Shown here one piece after another: positions 28,795 to 38,214 of a DNA stretch of 64,000 nt (position 1 is its first letter; the number at the start of each line of letters is the position of its first letter). This stretch comes from an uncultured Pelagibacteraceae bacterium (GTDB lineage: Bacteria > Pseudomonadota > Alphaproteobacteria > Pelagibacterales > Pelagibacteraceae): NCBI GenBank assembly GCA_902622545.1, contig CACNQD010000004.1, positions 1 to 64,000 on the forward strand, read 5' to 3'. Made by a program: the position numbers and the translations under genes. The notes under the pieces are model-generated. The model made no database searches and was not told the DNA's origin. It worked only from the letters and a program-made list of their open reading frames with translations.

Positions 28795-30579
28795 TTAAGA
28801 AATTAAAGAAGGTTGTTTCTTCATATCCTCTTTTTTAATACCTGCAACTTTAACAGGTTTTTTCATAGCATCTCGTCTAAAAGGTTCACCAAGCTCTTGA
28901 TTTAAAATTATTTCAATAAAAGTTGTAATACCTTTTTTTTGATCTTCGCAAGATTGTTTAATTGCTTTGGTTGTCTCTTCCATTGTTTTACAAGTTACTC
29001 CTTTTAATCCACAAGCATTAGCAACTTTTGCATAACTTAATTCAGGGTCAAGTTCTGTTCCAACAAAATTATCATCAAACCAAAGTATTGAATTTCTTTT
29101 TTCGGCGCCCCATTGATAATTTCTAAAAATTACCATTGTGATAGCTGGCCATTCTTCTCTTGCACATGAGCTCATTTCATTCATGCTAATTCCAAAAGCT
29201 CCATCACCTGCAAATCCTACCACCGGAGTATCAGGACAGCCAATTTTTGCGCCTAGAATGGCTGGAAAACCATATCCACAAGGACCGAATAAACCAGGTG
29301 CTAAATATTTTCTTGGTTTTTCAAAAGTTGGGTAAGCATTTCCTATTGCACAATTGTTACCTATATCGCTAGAGATAATTGCATCTTGAGGTAAAGCGTC
29401 TTGAATTGCTCTCCATGCTTGTCTTGGGGACATTCTATCTTTATCTCTTTCCCTTGCTTCTTTGTTCCAAACTGTACCAGGATCGTCCTCTTCATGATCT
29501 AAACCAGATAAAGTTTGTAACCACGCAGATTTAGTTTTATGTATTAAATTTTTCCTCTCTTCTCTGCTAGTATTTCCTGCGTCTGAAGAAAGTTTATCTA
29601 AAATCTGTTGAGCTACTTGTTTGGCATCTCCACAAATTCCAACTGAAACCTTTTTAGTAAGACCAATTCTGTCAGGATTCATATCCACTTGAATTATTGT
29701 TGCCTTCTTTGGCCAATAATCAATTCCATATCCTGGTAATGTTGAAAAAGGATTAAGTCTTGTACCAAGTGCTAGTACTACATCTGCTTTAGATATTAAT
29801 TCCATAGCAGCTTTAGATCCATTGTATCCTAAGGGTCCTACAGCTAAAGGGTGGCTTCCAGGAAAACTATCATTATGTTGATAACCATTACAAACCGGTG
29901 CGTCCAATTTTTCAGCTAATTTTTTACATTCATCAATTGCTCCACCTAAAACAACTCCAGCTCCAGATAAAATTACTGGAAATTTAGCTTTTGATAAAAG
30001 TTTTGCAGCGTTCTCGATTGCTTCTTTGCCCCCACCCTGTCTTTCAAATCTAACAATAGGTGGCAATTCAATATCTATAACTTGCGTCCAATAATCTCTT
30101 GGAACATTAATTTGCGCAGGTGCAGAGCCTCTAAATGCTTTTTCAATAACTCTATTAAGAACCTCTGCCATTCTAGATGGATCTCTTACTTCTTCTTGAT
30201 AGCAAACCATATCTTTAAATAAATTCATTTGTTCGACTTCTTGAAAACCTCCTTGGCCCATAGTCTTGTTTGCAGCTTGTGGTGTAACCACTAATAAGGG
30301 TGTGTGATTCCAGTAAGCAGTTTTAATCGGAGTTACTAATCCGGTTATACCCGGACCATTTTGGGCTATCACCATCGACATTTTTCCAGTAGCTCTTGTG
30401 TAACCATCGGCAATTAATCCGCCGTTTGTCTCATGAGCTACATCCCAAAATGTTATACCAGCTTTTGGAAATAAATCTGAAATAGGCATAAAAGCAGAAC
30501 CTATAATTCCGAAAGCGTGTTCAATTCCATGCATTTGAAGAACTTTAATAAAAGCTTCTTCTGTTGTCATTTTAGTCAT
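28795..30579 (-). CDS. xsc: Sulfoacetaldehyde acetyltransferase
   Basis: ThDP enzyme that converts sulfoacetaldehyde and phosphate to acetyl phosphate and sulfite; 594 residues. ThDP-family domains appear in order: the N-terminal Pyr domain (HGIEHAFGIIGSAFMPISDLF, with the specific WDVAHETNGGLIADGYTRATG region), the middle domain, and the PP domain with GDGAFGISMNEMSSCAREEW. The SAFMPISDLFPKAG and NGPGITG segments are characteristic of Xsc rather than acetolactate synthase. I use the ATG at 30579; the track start is an upstream TTG. It is divergent from suyAB, so a shared promoter region is likely. Confidence 0.94.
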   Translation of the reverse strand: MTKMTTEEAFIKVLQMHGIEHAFGIIGSAFMPISDLFPKAGITFWDVAHETNGGLIADGYTRATGKMSMVIAQNGPGITGLVTPIKTAYWNHTPLLVVTPQAANKTMGQGGFQEVEQMNLFKDMVCYQEEVRDPSRMAEVLNRVIEKAFRGSAPAQINVPRDYWTQVIDIELPPIVRFERQGGGKEAIENAAKLLSKAKFPVILSGAGVVLGGAIDECKKLAEKLDAPVCNGYQHNDSFPGSHPLAVGPLGYNGSKAAMELISKADVVLALGTRLNPFSTLPGYGIDYWPKKATIIQVDMNPDRIGLTKKVSVGICGDAKQVAQQILDKLSSDAGNTSREERKNLIHKTKSAWLQTLSGLDHEEDDPGTVWNKEARERDKDRMSPRQAWRAIQDALPQDAIISSDIGNNCAIGNAYPTFEKPRKYLAPGLFGPCGYGFPAILGAKIGCPDTPVVGFAGDGAFGISMNEMSSCAREEWPAITMVIFRNYQWGAEKRNSILWFDDNFVGTELDPELSYAKVANACGLKGVTCKTMEETTKAIKQSCEDQKKGITTFIEIILNQELGEPFRRDAMKKPVKVAGIKKEDMKKQPSLIS

Positions 30580-30660
30580 AATAAATCTCAATAAATTTTG
30601 TTTGCAATCGAACGATTAATATATAAATTATTTCGAAGTTTCTACTAAGAAATCGTCACA

Positions 30661-30948
30661 ATGGCTAAAACAGACATAATAATTCACGATAAAAAAGACA
30701 ATGTTGGGGTAATAGTAGTTGAAAAAGTAAATAAAGGCCAAGATTGTGGTTGTTGGATCATGGAAAATGACGCCTCAAATAACATTAAATCCGAAGCAGA
30801 AATTCCCCTTGGACATAAAATTGCTTTGCAAGATTTTAAAGAAGGTGACACAATTATAAAATATGGACATGATATTGGTAAAGTAATTAAGTCAATAAAA
30901 AAAGGTGACCATGTTCATGTACATAATGTAAAAACAAAAAAGTGGTAA
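30661..30948 (+). CDS. suyA: (2R)-sulfolactate sulfo-lyase subunit alpha
   Basis: A 95-residue SAF-domain protein of the UxaA N-terminal type. The conserved elements are [43 protein letters not shown] and [14 protein letters not shown]. With SuyB it eliminates sulfite from (R)-sulfolactate, leaving pyruvate. It is immediately followed by suyB (stop to ATG 2 nt). The pairing with SuyB and Xsc nearby argues for sulfolactate rather than altronate. Confidence 0.88.
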   Translation: MAKTDIIIHDKKDNVGVIVVEKVNKGQDCGCWIMENDASNNIKSEAEIPLGHKIALQDFKEGDTIIKYGHDIGKVIKSIKKGDHVHVHNVKTKKW

Positions 30949-30950
30949 AA

Positions 30951-32117
30951 ATGGATATTCCAAAAAGTTTTTTAGGTTACAAAAGAGAAAATGGAAGAGC
31001 GGGTACAAGAAATCATGTAATTATTCTTCCGGTTGATGATATTTCAAATGCATGTGCAGAAGCTGTATCTAACAATATTAAAGGGACTATTGCTTTACCT
31101 CATTCTTACGGAAGGTTGCAATTTGGTGCTGATCTTGAATTACATTTTAGAACAATGATAGGAACAGGTAAAAATCCTAACGTTGCAGCTGTCATAGTTA
31201 TAGGTATAGAGCCTAAATGGACTAAAAGAATTGTAGATGCTATTGCAAAAACTGGAAAGCCTGTAGAAGGATTTAGTATCGAGGGTGTTGGAGATATTGA
31301 TACAATCGCAAAAGTTTCTAAAAAAGCTCAAGAACTCTCAATGTGGGCATCCGAAAAACAGAGAGAAGAATGTCCAATAAGCGATTTGTGGATTTCTGTA
31401 AAGTGTGGAGAATCTGATACAACATCAGGGCTAGCGTCAAATCCTACAGTAGGAAATTTAATGGATAAACTTGAGCCTTTAGGTGTTCATCTTTGTTTTG
31501 GAGAAACATCTGAGTTAACAGGTGCTGAAAATGTTTGTGCTAAAAGAGGTAAAACTAAAGAGGCGCAAGACAAATTTATGAAAACTTGGAGTTCATATAA
31601 CGATTTTATTTTAAAAGAAGCAACTAACGACCTATCTGAGAGCCAACCAACTGCAGGAAATATTGCAGGAGGATTGACTACAATTGAAGAAAAAGCTTTT
31701 GGAAATTTTCAAAAAATTGGATCAAGAGAATTTATTGATGTTCTTGAACCTGCCGAAGAACCGAGTAAGGGAAAAGGATTGTATTTTATGGATACATCCT
31801 CAGCAGCTGCTGAGTGTGTCACTCTTCAAGCAGCAGGCGGATTTAATATTCATTTATTTCCAACTGGACAAGGAAATATAATTGGAAATCCAATAGAACC
31901 GGTTATTAAATTAACTGCAAATCCATTAACTGCTAAAACTATGAGTGAACACATTGATCTTGATGTATCTAAAATACTTTCTAGAGAAATGAATCTTGAT
32001 CAAGCAGGTGATGAATTAATAAAAGCAACTCTTAAAGTTGCTAATGGTAGATTAACTTGTGCAGAGGCACTAGGTCATAAAGAGTTCGTAATGACCAAAC
32101 TTTATAGAAGCGCTTAA
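30951..32117 (+). CDS. suyB: (2R)-sulfolactate sulfo-lyase subunit beta
   Basis: A 388-residue UxaA-family C-terminal subunit, the catalytic Fe-dependent part of the lyase. The N terminus [20 protein letters not shown] is typical. The cysteine-containing segments [36 protein letters not shown] and a late [21 protein letters not shown] also fit. I use the ATG at 30951 rather than the GTG at 30942. Together with SuyA it feeds sulfite into the AprBA/TauE part of this region. Its stop is 2 nt from the convergent tauE-like gene. Confidence 0.88.
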   Translation: MDIPKSFLGYKRENGRAGTRNHVIILPVDDISNACAEAVSNNIKGTIALPHSYGRLQFGADLELHFRTMIGTGKNPNVAAVIVIGIEPKWTKRIVDAIAKTGKPVEGFSIEGVGDIDTIAKVSKKAQELSMWASEKQREECPISDLWISVKCGESDTTSGLASNPTVGNLMDKLEPLGVHLCFGETSELTGAENVCAKRGKTKEAQDKFMKTWSSYNDFILKEATNDLSESQPTAGNIAGGLTTIEEKAFGNFQKIGSREFIDVLEPAEEPSKGKGLYFMDTSSAAAECVTLQAAGGFNIHLFPTGQGNIIGNPIEPVIKLTANPLTAKTMSEHIDLDVSKILSREMNLDQAGDELIKATLKVANGRLTCAEALGHKEFVMTKLYRSA

Positions 32118-32119
32118 AA

Positions 32120-33214
32120 TTACTTAGATGATATAGTTGGTTTTGGAATATACTTATCTTTTAATTTAGACAAAACTTTTCTTAAAACTGCTGCTCCAAC
32201 TCCTAATCCTAAAGCTAAAACTAAAGATGCCATACCGTAAAGAAAAGGAACATTTTTAGATAGATCTCTTACAAATTCTGAAACAGGTCCTAGTGAGGGT
32301 TTAGAATTTTTATATATTTCTGATACATTTTCTGCTGCAAAAAAAGTATCGTAGGCAATTGCAACACCAACTAACAATAATAAAACTGCTAAAATAGTTT
32401 TGAATTGTGAGCTATCAACTCTTTCTCCAAGTTTTTGTCCAATTTGTACACCTAAAATCGAACCTAAAATTAAAACTGTAACTAGTATAAGATCAATTGT
32501 TCCGTAATTAAATGCATGCAATACAGTAACTATTGCACTTACAAAAATAGTTACAAATAAAGATGTCCCAGGAATTAATTTTGTAGGCATTCCAATTATA
32601 TAAATCATTGCAGGAACTAAAATAAAAGCTCCGCCAACACCTAATATTGCTGCAATAAAACCTACCAAAAAACCAATTACTATTGGAGTAAATGCGCTCT
32701 CATATAGTTTTGATTTCTTAAATCTCATTCTAAATGGTAAGCCGTGAAACCAATAATGATCGTGTAATTTTTTCTTAACTACAATTTTTTTTCGTGCTCT
32801 ATCTATTTCAGTGACTCCTTGGACAAGCATCATTGTGCCAATGATTGCAAGTATATACATATATGCAAGAGATATTACGATGTTAATTTTACCGATATCT
32901 TGAAAATAACTAAAAGTATAAATGCCTAAGGCAGTACCAACTACTCCTCCAACTACTATCATCAAACCCATTTTATAATCTAATGTTCCTTTAAGATAAT
33001 GTGTGGTTGATCCTGATATAGAAGTTCCTAAAATATTGTTGGCCTCGTTTGGTACCGCATAAGCTGGTGGAATTCCCAGAAAAATTAAAAAAGGCGTCAT
33101 TAAAAATCCACCACCAACACCAAAAAGACCTGATAAAATCCCAACTGCTAAGCTTAATATAAATATGAATGGCAGGCTTACGTAAACTTCTGCTATTGGA
33201 AGAAAGAATTCCAT
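32120..33214 (-). CDS. TauE/SafE family sulfite (sulfonate) exporter
   Basis: A 364-residue membrane protein with about eight helices in two repeats. Each repeat has the glycine-rich TauE motif: SGLFGVGGGFLMTPFLIFLGIP near residue 28 and IAAILGVGGAFILVPAMIYIIG near residue 190. A cytoplasmic loop of about 40 residues follows the first repeat. The placement between sulfite-releasing enzymes and AprBA supports sulfite export, but TauE/SafE proteins can carry other anions. Confidence 0.88.
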   Translation of the reverse strand: MEFFLPIAEVYVSLPFIFILSLAVGILSGLFGVGGGFLMTPFLIFLGIPPAYAVPNEANNILGTSISGSTTHYLKGTLDYKMGLMIVVGGVVGTALGIYTFSYFQDIGKINIVISLAYMYILAIIGTMMLVQGVTEIDRARKKIVVKKKLHDHYWFHGLPFRMRFKKSKLYESAFTPIVIGFLVGFIAAILGVGGAFILVPAMIYIIGMPTKLIPGTSLFVTIFVSAIVTVLHAFNYGTIDLILVTVLILGSILGVQIGQKLGERVDSSQFKTILAVLLLLVGVAIAYDTFFAAENVSEIYKNSKPSLGPVSEFVRDLSKNVPFLYGMASLVLALGLGVGAAVLRKVLSKLKDKYIPKPTISSK

Positions 33215-33259
33215 GACTGTTAATTATCCTGAAAATATTTGAAGTCAACTATTTGATTA

Positions 33260-33409
33260 TTAAATTCCAAAAAATGTGCTCGAAAGAATTACTACCCAAT
33301 ATGCTGCTAAACCCATGTAGAGCACAAACTTAGCATTTATATATGAAAATATTTTTGAGTTTTTTATAAACTTGAAAATGTTTAGGTTTTTATTTAAATT
33401 TTCAAGCAT
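33260..33409 (-). CDS. Small membrane protein, 49 aa, in the apr-tauE interval
   Basis: Not in the ORF track. The frame ATG at 33409 to TAA at 33260 reads MLENLNKNLNIFKFIKNSKI..., with one hydrophobic helix near the C terminus (FVLYMGLAAYWVVILSSTFF). No strong ribosome site is visible upstream. It lies between the 116-residue gene and tauE on the same strand. A single-helix accessory to the transport or Apr complex would fit, but this is speculation. Cross-genome conservation would decide whether it is real. Confidence 0.45.
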   Translation of the reverse strand: MLENLNKNLNIFKFIKNSKIFSYINAKFVLYMGLAAYWVVILSSTFFGI

Positions 33410-33451
33410 ACTTATCAAGTACACCCAGAAAGAATATTTATCAAGTCTTAT

Positions 33452-33802
33452 TTAAAAAATCGTTGCACCAAAAACTTTGACTGAGTCGCCTTCTTCTCCA
33501 AGAACAAGTCTTCCAAGAAACTCCCCTTCTTCAGTGGTGCTCTTTTGTTTAAAAAGAACTGTCACGTGTAATCCTCTTCTAAGGCAGCCAAAAGCCTTAT
33601 AATCATCAGACAAACTACATATTAATTTGTTGCTGGCCCATTGCTTCCCAAGCTCCACTTCATTTGCTCCATAAAGCATTTGAGATGAAAAATCTTTGGT
33701 AAAACCGCCATAATCCTTCATATTTGATGATTTAATCAAATTTTGCCAAATTGGATTAGCAATTTCTATTATCTGTTCATCTGATTTTGATGTGAAACTC
33801 AT
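33452..33802 (-). CDS. Unrecognised 116-aa cytoplasmic protein downstream of aprA
   Basis: The protein is soluble and compact, with no signal peptide or membrane helix. The N-terminal helix DEQIIEIANPIWQNLIKSSN and the later beta-strand pattern (LHVTVLFKQK, GEFLGRLVLGEEGDSVKVFGATIF) are loosely reminiscent of NTF2/SnoaL-like cone folds. I cannot assign it with confidence. It follows aprA by 18 nt on the same strand, so it is very likely co-transcribed with aprMBA. It may be an accessory to sulfite oxidation. Confidence 0.7.
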   Translation of the reverse strand: MSFTSKSDEQIIEIANPIWQNLIKSSNMKDYGGFTKDFSSQMLYGANEVELGKQWASNKLICSLSDDYKAFGCLRRGLHVTVLFKQKSTTEEGEFLGRLVLGEEGDSVKVFGATIF

Positions 33803-33820
33803 ATTTATAATTGTTAGGAC

Positions 33821-35680
33821 TTAAGATGCTTTTTTCTTCTCTTTATCGTCGACTATGTGATAGACAGGTTTTTTTTCCATAGTGAACTTGCCAGACTCTG
33901 GATCACGTCTTGAAACAGTTAAACAATGCCAATTTTCATCATCAAGTTTCATATGATCGCCTCTATAATAGTACCCTGGCCAACGAGTTTCCTCTCTATA
34001 TAAAGTATGTTCTGTAACACACTGAGATGTCAAAGTTCTGTGTTTTAACTCCCATGCTCTCATTAACTGATGGTAATCCTCAGCTCCTACGTTTTCTAAG
34101 TCTTCCTGAAGCCAATCTAGTAATTCTAAAGCTTTTTTAAGAAGATTGTCGTTTGTCATATAGTTATTAGTGATACCACCACAATATTCATCCATGATTT
34201 TTTGAAGCCTTTGTAAGCCTTGTATTGGTGAGATATAACTTGGTGAAACTGTGCCTCCAGTTATCTCATTTCTACCAACTGTATAATTCTCTAGAGGTTT
34301 ATAAATTACTTCTTTTAAATCATTATATTGTTTTTCGGTTACTTTAATATTGTTTGCTTTCTTATCTTCAATATATTTAACCGCAGCTTTTGCAGCTAAT
34401 CTTCCCTCAGTGAAAGATCCTGACGAAAATTTATGAGCGCTGCCACCTACAGTGTCGCCTGCACCAAATAAACCCTCAACAGACATCATTCTGTTATATC
34501 CCCAAAAATAATCGTCTGGTGCAATGTCTTCTGGACCGCTTACCCATGCTCCTGAGCATGTTGCATGTGAGCCCATAACATAAGGCTCTGAAGTTGTTAA
34601 TTCTGGATTAGTATACTTTGGATCAATGTTTTGAGATGCCCAAACTACAGCTTGTCCTACTGTCATACCTAAAAAATTTTCCCAACCTACCGTTTCTAGG
34701 TGTGGATCCTGAAATGCTTCTTTTGTAACCATGTGAATTGGGCCACCACCTGCTGCTACTTCTTGAATAAAAGCATGGTTTCTTAGACATGTTGGAGTTG
34801 GATGATGATCAATGTATTCGCCAACAAGTTTTTTTGTAGCATCATACCATTTCTTTTCATAGTTCTCGCCATTTGCATTTTGAGTATAAGTTTTTAAATG
34901 TAAAAAATATGCGCCAACTGGACCATAACCGTCTTTAAATCTACATAACACAATTCTATTTTCCATTTGTGTCATTTTCGCGCCTGCAGCAATTGGTAAT
35001 GCGTATGCAGAGCCATTACTCCAAGGTGCGTACCATGTTCTTCCCATTCCCTCACCAACTGCTCTTGGTTTAAAAATATGAGAAGCTCCGCCAGCTGCAA
35101 TAATAACAGCTTTAGCTTTAAATACGTGATAATCACCTGTTCTCATATTAAAACCTACTGCACCTGCAATTCTATTTTCATTATTTTCATCTTTTAAAAG
35201 ATGAGTAATCATTATTCTGTTATAAATTTTATCAGCTGATTTCTTTGCTGCTTCAGCAACAATTGGTTTGTAACTTTCGCCATGAATCATAATTTGCCAT
35301 TTACCTTCTCTTTGATATCTGCCAGTTTCTTTATTTTTCATCATTGGTAAACCCCATTCATCAAACATGTGAACAGTTGAGTCAACGTGTCTTGCCATAT
35401 CGTACCCAAGGTCTTCTCTTACTAATCCCATCAAATCATTTCTTGCATATCTCACATGATCTTCTGGTTGATTTTCTCCCCACTGCATTCCCATGTAACA
35501 ATTAATAGCGTAAAGACCTTGCGCTACAGCACCACTTCTATCAATGTTTGCTTTTTCTACACAGATTATTTTTAGATCTCTTCCCCAATGTCTAGCTTCA
35601 AAAGTGGCTCCGGTACCTGCCATTCCACCACCAACAACTAAAACATCGCAATCTTCAAATACAGTTTTGTGTTTTGGCAT
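33821..35680 (-). CDS. aprA: Adenylylsulfate (APS) reductase subunit alpha
   Basis: FAD subunit of dissimilatory-type APS reductase, 619 residues. The FAD-binding motif VLVVGGGMAGTGATFEARHWG is at the N terminus. Further AprA signatures are DRSGAVAQGLYAINCYMG, NDLMGLVREDLGYDMARHVD and MSVEGLFGAGDTVGGSAHKFSSG. In an aerobic marine heterotroph the enzyme most likely runs in reverse, oxidising sulfite plus AMP to APS. It shares one nucleotide with the aprB stop (TAATG). No sat gene is seen in this window. Confidence 0.97.
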   Translation of the reverse strand: MPKHKTVFEDCDVLVVGGGMAGTGATFEARHWGRDLKIICVEKANIDRSGAVAQGLYAINCYMGMQWGENQPEDHVRYARNDLMGLVREDLGYDMARHVDSTVHMFDEWGLPMMKNKETGRYQREGKWQIMIHGESYKPIVAEAAKKSADKIYNRIMITHLLKDENNENRIAGAVGFNMRTGDYHVFKAKAVIIAAGGASHIFKPRAVGEGMGRTWYAPWSNGSAYALPIAAGAKMTQMENRIVLCRFKDGYGPVGAYFLHLKTYTQNANGENYEKKWYDATKKLVGEYIDHHPTPTCLRNHAFIQEVAAGGGPIHMVTKEAFQDPHLETVGWENFLGMTVGQAVVWASQNIDPKYTNPELTTSEPYVMGSHATCSGAWVSGPEDIAPDDYFWGYNRMMSVEGLFGAGDTVGGSAHKFSSGSFTEGRLAAKAAVKYIEDKKANNIKVTEKQYNDLKEVIYKPLENYTVGRNEITGGTVSPSYISPIQGLQRLQKIMDEYCGGITNNYMTNDNLLKKALELLDWLQEDLENVGAEDYHQLMRAWELKHRTLTSQCVTEHTLYREETRWPGYYYRGDHMKLDDENWHCLTVSRRDPESGKFTMEKKPVYHIVDDKEKKKAS

Positions 35681-36150
35681 TAATAATAAACTCCTTTTTT
35701 AAAAGAGCTTTTATCAAGTGTTGGTAAATCTTTATCCGTATTTAAACCATGAGGTTCATTGTATAAAATTTGAGAGTTTATTTCCCCTTGATTAGGTTTG
35801 TCACCTTCTGCAAGTTTAGGGATATATTTTCCCCAAGGCTTAGTAGTTATTGGGGAAACAAAATCTTTTTCTGTTCCATTTCTAAATTTTATTTTCCAAG
35901 ATATCGTTCCTTTTTCTTCTTCTCTTCTTACTCTAACGCTGTGCCCCATAGGAGCAAAGTCGGCATAACCTCTGACATCTATTGCGTGATTAGGGCATGC
36001 TTTCACACAAGAATAACATTCCCAACAAAAATTCGGTTCTATATTTTTTGCTCTTCTAATATTTTTATCAATATGCATTATGTCTGAAGGACATATATCT
36101 ACGCAGTGTCCGCATCCATCGCATCTTGTCATATATACAAATGTTGACAT
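35680..36150 (-). CDS. aprB: Adenylylsulfate (APS) reductase subunit beta, 2x[4Fe-4S]
   Basis: A 156-residue ferredoxin-like electron-transfer subunit of AprBA. The two cluster motifs are CDGCGHCVDICPSD near the N terminus and CWECYSCVKACPNHAIDVRG. The C-terminal tail is the segment known to wrap around AprA. It passes electrons between AprA and a membrane partner, here probably AprM encoded immediately upstream. Confidence 0.97.
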   Translation of the reverse strand: MSTFVYMTRCDGCGHCVDICPSDIMHIDKNIRRAKNIEPNFCWECYSCVKACPNHAIDVRGYADFAPMGHSVRVRREEEKGTISWKIKFRNGTEKDFVSPITTKPWGKYIPKLAEGDKPNQGEINSQILYNEPHGLNTDKDLPTLDKSSFKKGVYY

Positions 36151-36181
36151 TTATTTTATCTCCTTTTTAAATCTTACCATA

Positions 36182-36970
36182 TTAATAGTGTTTTGGCTCT
36201 TCTCTTTTTATACCAAGACCAAATTGTTCTGGAGCATCTGCTGGAGGTGGTAAATTATCTCTAGAACCATCGGCTTCAGCTAAATTTTTCTGTATCGCAG
36301 CACCAGGTTTGTAAAACATATGTGCAAATTTAGACCAATATACTCCACCAAATAAAACTATATTTGATACTGCAAAGAGAACTAGAAATAAATTGTCCCA
36401 TCCAGAAATATTATTAAACTGCAAGTAGGACCATATTAATCCAAATGTGGAAGATGCAAGTAAAGCTAGCACAAAAAGATCTGCTGTAATGACTCTAAAT
36501 ACTGAATTAGCTTCTGCAGCTACATCTACTCTTAAAAATAACCAGAACCAATATCCACCTAAGCATGTCATTATTGCTCCTACATGCCAAAGAATTGGCC
36601 AGATTGCAGGTGTATCAGATGTTGTATAAAAGAAAATCATTGCACCTGAGCCAACCCAGAATAAAATTGTACCATACATTCCTAGAACGTGAGCTATTCT
36701 TCTTTTGCCTAAACCTAATTCTGAAGTAGTTCCAATGTCATGAACAATTGTTTTTGCTATTACTGCAATCCTTTCACCACTACCCAATTCTCTTTTAGCA
36801 TTTTTCTTTGCTTTCCTAGCGTTATTAAAAAAATATTTTACATTTTTTTTATGTATCATATCCAATAAAGTTCCTAATATTACAAGTACAACCATAACAA
36901 CAACAAAAGATTGTATCCCTATTAACGGGACAGTTTCAGATAAAATAGAAAATGGATTAGTTGAAAACAT
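36182..36970 (-). CDS. aprM: APS reductase-associated membrane anchor AprM
   Basis: A 262-residue membrane protein with about five or six helices, directly upstream of aprBA. Conserved-looking segments are the cytoplasmic GSGERIAVIAKTIVHDIGTTSELGLGKRRIAHVLGMYGTI loop, with several histidines, and a Pro-rich C-terminal tail. aprM is known as the gene preceding aprBA in sulfur oxidisers that lack Qmo, and a role as quinone-coupled anchor has been proposed. Position and topology match; the symbol is assigned mainly on context. Confidence 0.82.
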   Translation of the reverse strand: MFSTNPFSILSETVPLIGIQSFVVVMVVLVILGTLLDMIHKKNVKYFFNNARKAKKNAKRELGSGERIAVIAKTIVHDIGTTSELGLGKRRIAHVLGMYGTILFWVGSGAMIFFYTTSDTPAIWPILWHVGAIMTCLGGYWFWLFLRVDVAAEANSVFRVITADLFVLALLASSTFGLIWSYLQFNNISGWDNLFLVLFAVSNIVLFGGVYWSKFAHMFYKPGAAIQKNLAEADGSRDNLPPPADAPEQFGLGIKREEPKHY

Positions 36971-37064
36971 AAAATTTATAAAATCGTTATATTAGTAGTA
37001 TACTTAAAAAAATAGTTCAACTGCGATATAGAGCCATTATGAGGGTTTTGAATAATCAAAAGTG

Positions 37065-37463
37065 TTATTTTTTTCTTATATAATGCTGTTTAGAAGGTAT
37101 AACACTTCGAACACCGCCTTGAGGATTTTCTACATCGCCTTCTCTTCTAGGAATCACATGTATATGACAGTGAAAAATAGATTGACCCGCAACTTTTCCT
37201 GAGTTTGTGCCAATATTAAAACCTTTTACAGTGAAATCTTCTGAGCTGATTTTTTGTTGTAATTTTTTAACTAAATCGTCACAAGCTAAAATTTCTTTAT
37301 CATTTAATTCAAAATAATTTTTAATACACCTTTTAGGTACTACTAATGAATGAAATTTAGTTACTGGGTAACTATCTCTTGATGCATAAGCAAGACTATT
37401 TTCAAATATCAATTCATTTTTTCGTATTGAGCAAAATATACAAGGATTATTTGGATCTTTCAT
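37065..37463 (-). CDS. HIT family nucleotide-binding protein
   Basis: A 132-residue histidine-triad protein. The N-terminal zinc-type motif CIFCSI is followed by SLVVPKR and the triad HCHIHVIPRREGD. HIT hydrolases cleave AMP-lysine, AMP-N or dinucleoside polyphosphate bonds; the natural substrate is unknown. It is 4 nt downstream of pabC on the same strand, so it is probably the last gene of the pab unit. Confidence 0.9.
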   Translation of the reverse strand: MKDPNNPCIFCSIRKNELIFENSLAYASRDSYPVTKFHSLVVPKRCIKNYFELNDKEILACDDLVKKLQQKISSEDFTVKGFNIGTNSGKVAGQSIFHCHIHVIPRREGDVENPQGGVRSVIPSKQHYIRKK

Positions 37464-37467
37464 TTTA

Positions 37468-38214
37468 TTAAATTAATAATTTAAAGTTTTTTTTTATTCT
37501 TTTAAAACCAGTCATACTCCTATTTTTCCATTTATACTGTTTAATAAATTTAACAGGAGTAACACCTTTCCCTGACCCAATCAGCAAGATTTCATCATAT
37601 TTATGTATATCTTTCAAATTTATATCTTTAAAATTTATTTTTACTTTTTTACTTAAATAATTAATTGTGTTTCCGATATAGCAGTTATTCTTTGGTGAAT
37701 AATATTTATTATTTCTAATAAGTAATAAATTAGAGGTACAGGTCTCAAGAATTTTCTTTTTGTAAACTAATAATATATCCACCTTCGTAGCATCATAGAA
37801 ATTTAATTTTTTTAGAATGTATTTATATTTTAGATTTTTATATTTAGGATCAGTTCTTTTATAATTTAAAACCTTTAATTCAAAATTATTTGAAAGTTTG
37901 AGCCTTTTACGAATAGAAATAGATATTAATTTTTTTGATAGAGCAATTCTAAACAAATGGTTATATTTAAAATTATTTCTTATATTTGCTCTTATTAGAG
38001 CTTTAATATTCTCTTCGATATTTTTAGAATAAATCTTATATTTTTTTAAAGACTTAATTAAGTTTATAAAATGATTATTAAATAAAACTAATTTACCTGG
38101 TTTACCAACAAGTCTTATTGTCGTGAACACACCATGTGATCCCCATAAATCCTTAAATTGTGAAATTTTAAGATTATTAATATGATAAGATTTTTTTAAT
38201 AAAAAATTTGCCAT
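37468..38214 (-). CDS. pabC: Aminodeoxychorismate lyase-like class IV aminotransferase
   Basis: A 248-residue PLP enzyme of fold type IV. The family segments are LWGSHGVFTTIRLVGKPGKLVLFNNHFINLIKS, a central LKYKYILKKLNFYDATKVDILL, LETCTSNLLLIRNNKYYSP, and a C-terminal GSGKGVTPV loop. Because it overlaps a glutamine amidotransferase (38 nt) and lies next to a chorismate-using enzyme, ADC lyase (p-aminobenzoate formation) is the best call. It is divergent and short of some consensus residues, so the exact reaction is inferred from context. Confidence 0.78.
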   Translation of the reverse strand: MANFLLKKSYHINNLKISQFKDLWGSHGVFTTIRLVGKPGKLVLFNNHFINLIKSLKKYKIYSKNIEENIKALIRANIRNNFKYNHLFRIALSKKLISISIRKRLKLSNNFELKVLNYKRTDPKYKNLKYKYILKKLNFYDATKVDILLVYKKKILETCTSNLLLIRNNKYYSPKNNCYIGNTINYLSKKVKINFKDINLKDIHKYDEILLIGSGKGVTPVKFIKQYKWKNRSMTGFKRIKKNFKLLI

